Source of the DNA: Brevibacillus brevis
GTDB lineage: Bacteria > Bacillota > Bacilli > Brevibacillales > Brevibacillaceae
DNA: 64,000 nucleotides
Direction of reading: 5' to 3'
Assembly: GCF_900637055.1 (NCBI RefSeq)
Contig: NZ_LR134338.1
Location: 3,730,001 to 3,794,000 of the forward strand
Position 1 is the stretch's first letter. Every line of letters begins with the position of its first letter. Both the position numbers and the translations under genes were made by a program. This document shows, in pieces, positions 61,918 to 64,000 of the stretch. The notes beneath the pieces were generated by a model. That model did not search any database and was not told the DNA's origin. It saw nothing but the letters and a program-made list of their open reading frames with translations.

Positions 61918-62487
61918 TCAAAATATCTTCTTCGCATCCCGCTCTTCCTTCAAAATCTCTACAGCCTCGCGAAAACGCATAGAGTGAACGACTTCCCGCT
62001 CCCGCAAAAACTTCAAGCTGTCCTGCAAATCAACATCATCGGTCATGTCGATCAGCCATTGATACGTCGCGCGGGCTTTTTCTTCCGCTGCGATATCCTC
62101 GTAAAGGTCGGCGATTGGATCGCCCTTGGCAGCGATATAGGCAGCCGTCCACGGTACACCACTGGCATTGTTGTAAAAGAGCGCTCGATCATGATTGGCG
62201 TAATGGTCACCCAGTCCCGCTTCCTTCAACTCTTCGACAGTCGCGTCTTTCGTCAGCTTATACACCATCGTGGCAATCATTTCGAGATGCGCAAACTCTT
62301 CGGTAGCGATATCGGTTAATAATCCAACCACTTTATTCGGGATCGTATACCGCTGGTTCATATAGCGCAGAGCGGCTGCCAGCTCTCCATCCGCCCCTCC
62401 GTATTGCTCAATCAAGTACTTCGCCATTCTTACATCGCACTTACTGACACGAACCGGATACTGCAGTTTTTTTTCATAGATCCACAT
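61918..62487 (-). CDS. cotJC: Spore coat protein CotJC (manganese catalase family)
   Basis: CotJC is a coat protein of the manganese catalase family. The 189-residue four-helix protein has the di-metal ligands in ATEEFAHLEM and EEKARATYQW with REREVVHSMRFREAVEIL. It follows cotJB by 21 bases. The spacing of its GAGGG site is longer than usual. Confidence 0.95.
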   Translation of the reverse strand: MWIYEKKLQYPVRVSKCDVRMAKYLIEQYGGADGELAAALRYMNQRYTIPNKVVGLLTDIATEEFAHLEMIATMVYKLTKDATVEELKEAGLGDHYANHDRALFYNNASGVPWTAAYIAAKGDPIADLYEDIAAEEKARATYQWLIDMTDDVDLQDSLKFLREREVVHSMRFREAVEILKEERDAKKIF

Positions 62488-62508
62488 CGGTTTCGTTATC
62501 CCTCTCTT

Positions 62509-62781
62509 CTAAACTTGCCAAGGCCATGGATCATCATTCCACTGCCACGGATAGCCTGAATAGCTGCGGCCAAGATTTTGCAAGGGCCCATACAACTTCT
62601 CATACTCGTTTGCCAAAACCCAGCGTTGTTCCGTTAAATCGTTAAACTGCTGGAGCGCATTCTGATCCGTTGGATGCGTATCTAAGTAAAGATTTAGCTC
62701 TACCAGCACAAAGTCAATCGCTTGCAGCTGTTCAAGCAATGCGTAATATTGTTCATCGCCAAATTTATTTTCAGCTGTCAT
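62509..62781 (-). CDS. cotJB: Spore coat protein CotJB
   Basis: This 90-residue protein has the CotJB core YYALLEQLQAIDFVLVELNL followed by LDTHPTDQNALQQFN, and a Trp-rich tail (YPWQWNDDPWPW). It overlaps cotJA by 4 bases. Confidence 0.94.
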   Translation of the reverse strand: MTAENKFGDEQYYALLEQLQAIDFVLVELNLYLDTHPTDQNALQQFNDLTEQRWVLANEYEKLYGPLQNLGRSYSGYPWQWNDDPWPWQV

Positions 62782-63011
62782 GAGTGCCCCCTCCCCAAAT
62801 GACTCTGTCTGGGATCATAAGGGCTAAAAAGTGCCGGCCATAGCGTACCTAATTTCAACGCTTCCATCGGGCTATATTGTGGCAAGTTCTCCGGCTGAAA
62901 CGTCATGAACAGCTGAGGGGGCACCTGGTACGTCTTTACCCGAATAGGCGGACAAGGATCGTAGGGACCAACGTACGGAAAGTAGTCGCGTGTTTGCGAA
63001 TGCAATGCCAA
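62778..63011 (-). CDS. cotJA: Spore coat associated protein CotJA
   Basis: The 77-residue Pro/Tyr-rich protein matches CotJA (YVGPYDPCPPIRVKTYQVPPQ and EALKLGTLWPALFSPY). The start is TTG at 63009-63011 after GGAGGAGG; a second TTG two codons later is possible. It is the first gene of the cotJ operon. Confidence 0.92.
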   Translation of the reverse strand: MALHSQTRDYFPYVGPYDPCPPIRVKTYQVPPQLFMTFQPENLPQYSPMEALKLGTLWPALFSPYDPRQSHLGRGHS

Positions 63012-63049
63012 TATCCTCCTCCAACTTGCATTGTCTGTTCCTTCATGAC

Positions 63050-63077
63050 TACACTATGCAGCCCACCCAGTAGGCGT
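63050..63077 (-). promoter_or_regulatory. Mother-cell sigma promoter for cotJABC
   Basis: On the minus strand CATAGTGTA (63050-63058) fits CATAnnnTA, and AC (63076-63077) stands 17 bases upstream, the sigma-K pattern; CATAnnnT also suits sigma-E, which drives cotJ in B. subtilis. Confidence 0.5.
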
Positions 63078-63088
63078 GATTGCTACCC

Positions 63089-63127
63089 CAAAAAGAAAAA
63101 CCGCTCTCCTCCTATAAGGAAAGCGGC
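63089..63127 (-). terminator. Terminator after the CcdA-like gene
   Basis: A 9-10-bp stem with G-U pairs (63101-63109 with 63118-63126) is followed by TTTTTCTTTTT on the minus strand. Confidence 0.8.
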
Positions 63128-63163
63128 TAATACCTACGATTACACCTGTCCAGTCCATTTCCC

Positions 63164-63913
63164 TTACCAAAATGCCATGAAGTCCGAAATACCGAGTAGG
63201 ACAAACACAATTCCAGCCCATTTTTGCGTTACTGCCCCCCATTTCCTTGTGTTCTTCATGAGAGAAGGGCTATCACTTGCAACGGCAAGCAGCAGTAAAA
63301 CGATGAGCAGCGGCAGCCCCGTCCCAAGTGCAAATACTGTCGGAATGATCGGCCCGAACGAGCTCGTGAACATCAAAGGCATCGTCAGTCCAAAATAGAG
63401 CCAAAACATGGTCGGACAAAACCCGAGGGAAAAGGCAACGCCAAGCCAAAAGGATTGTGTCTTTCCCTCAAATCGCTCCGAAAAACGCTTGATTTTTTCC
63501 TCAAAGGATTGCGTATGTAGAAATGGCAGTCGAATCCATCCGATTAAGAACAATCCAATCAAAATAAACATCGGTGCCAATAATTTTCTCGCCCACTGAA
63601 ACAAAGGAATCGCTTGTGTTGAGAGTTGTTCGCCGAACGCAAATACGATTGCTCCCAAAGCAGAATACACAACTGCTTTGCCAAGGATGAACATCCACAC
63701 ATGACCTCGAAAGCCACCTTTGACGACGACATTCTTCCCTAGTACAGTAAAAGCAGCCACATTCCCTGATAACTGACACGGTGCAAACGCCCCGACGATC
63801 CCGAGCAACAACGCTCCAATCAACGGTGCTTGTTCACCCATTCCGTAATACAAATCAGAAAAAGGCTTGCTGATCCATGCTCCGTATTGATATAAGTACG
63901 AATACCAATCCAT
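63164..63913 (-). CDS. CcdA/DsbD-type membrane protein (sulfite exporter TauE-like annotation)
   Basis: The 249-residue membrane protein has six to seven membrane segments. Two segments carry the CcdA-type cysteines: C46 in GAFAPCQLSGN and C166 in LGFCPTMFW, placed like the reducing-equivalent carriers of DsbD/CcdA. It would pass electrons across the membrane to an extracellular thiol partner or assist metal delivery. No thioredoxin-like partner is next to it in the window. GGAGGAG precedes the ATG at 63911-63913. Confidence 0.78.
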   Translation of the reverse strand: MDWYSYLYQYGAWISKPFSDLYYGMGEQAPLIGALLLGIVGAFAPCQLSGNVAAFTVLGKNVVVKGGFRGHVWMFILGKAVVYSALGAIVFAFGEQLSTQAIPLFQWARKLLAPMFILIGLFLIGWIRLPFLHTQSFEEKIKRFSERFEGKTQSFWLGVAFSLGFCPTMFWLYFGLTMPLMFTSSFGPIIPTVFALGTGLPLLIVLLLLAVASDSPSLMKNTRKWGAVTQKWAGIVFVLLGISDFMAFW

Positions 63914-63973
63914 GCTTCTCCTCCGACTGGGTCTTCCTGTTCATTTATTTTACAGAAAGGTTGTGAGGAAACT

Positions 63974-64000
63974 ATGAAGAAAGAGAAAAAGAAAGGCATT
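63974..64000 (+). CDS. Start of a further gene (cut by window edge)
   Basis: An ATG at 63974 follows GTGAGGAAACT, a plausible ribosome-binding site, and opens a Lys-rich start MKKEKKKGI up to the window end. Only nine codons are visible, so the product cannot be named. Confidence 0.45.

Noticed and set aside
1-64000. CRISPR arrays, tRNA or rRNA genes, insertion sequences or prophage
   Set aside because: I looked for direct repeat arrays, transposase or integrase motifs and rRNA-like sequence and found none.

Overview
The window reads as chromosomal DNA of an endospore-forming member of the Bacillales, most like Brevibacillus (Paenibacillaceae). That assignment is an inference from protein resemblance and gene order. 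The complete spoIIIAA-AH operon and the cotJABC coat operon show spore formation. Gene order from the yqhG/yqhH pair through gcvT-PA-PB, lipM, mntR, yqhO-P-Q-R, aroQ, pepP, efp, yqhV, spoIIIA, accBC, yqhY, nusB, folD, xseAB, ispA, dxs, tlyA, argR and recN closely follows the Bacillus subtilis yqh/yqi region, with lineage-specific insertions. No rRNA, tRNA, insertion sequence, prophage or CRISPR array was seen.

Layout. 1-5021 (minus strand): recN (cut by the window edge), argR, nadK, tlyA, dxs. 5270-6964 (plus): an M3 oligopeptidase inserted between dxs and ispA. 7018-20915 (minus): one long co-directional block which, in transcription order, is spoIIIAA-AH, accB-accC, an Asp23-family gene, amaP, a DUF2273 gene, nusB, a TsaD-like paralogue, folD, xseA, xseB and ispA. 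21054-24058: an acidic zinc-ribbon-like protein, yqhV, then on the plus strand the phosphosulfolactate pair comA-comB behind a mother-cell-type promoter. 24111-26349: an ECF sigma factor with its zinc-finger anti-sigma partner. 26487-26696: a strongly folded candidate non-coding RNA. 26768-34319: an ANT(6)-like nucleotidyltransferase, efp, pepP, aroQ, yqhR/Q/P/O, mntR and a flavin reductase. 34476-38972: a YkvI-like transporter, a secreted M28-fold protein with a degraded active site, D-amino acid aminotransferase and lipM. 39105-43352: the glycine cleavage operon under a tandem glycine riboswitch. 43575-50338: yqhH/yqhG, a secreted unknown, ykuS, yqzE, aroK and a membrane-anchored M1 peptidase. 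50535-53833: a HTH-PBP regulator divergent from modABC, with a perfect 20-bp palindrome at the modA promoter. 53863-58955: pxpA, ylbG, a small Cys protein, ylbF, a motor-less helicase-associated protein and two small exported proteins. 59119-64000: an RNase J, an AT-rich patch with a short signal peptidase, cotJABC, a CcdA-like membrane protein and the first codons of a further gene.

How the parts fit: a housekeeping core (isoprenoid precursors, fatty-acid initiation, C1 metabolism, DNA repair, translation factors) is interleaved with sporulation genes. Glycine cleavage (gcv plus lipM for lipoylation) and folD both feed the folate C1 pool. The most unusual items are the structured RNA candidate at 26.5 kb, the M28-fold protein lacking most of its metal and catalytic residues, the TsaD paralogue in the nusB-folD operon, the mod operator palindrome, and the sporulation-type promoter in front of comAB. 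No large multi-gene defence or biosynthetic system was recognised.
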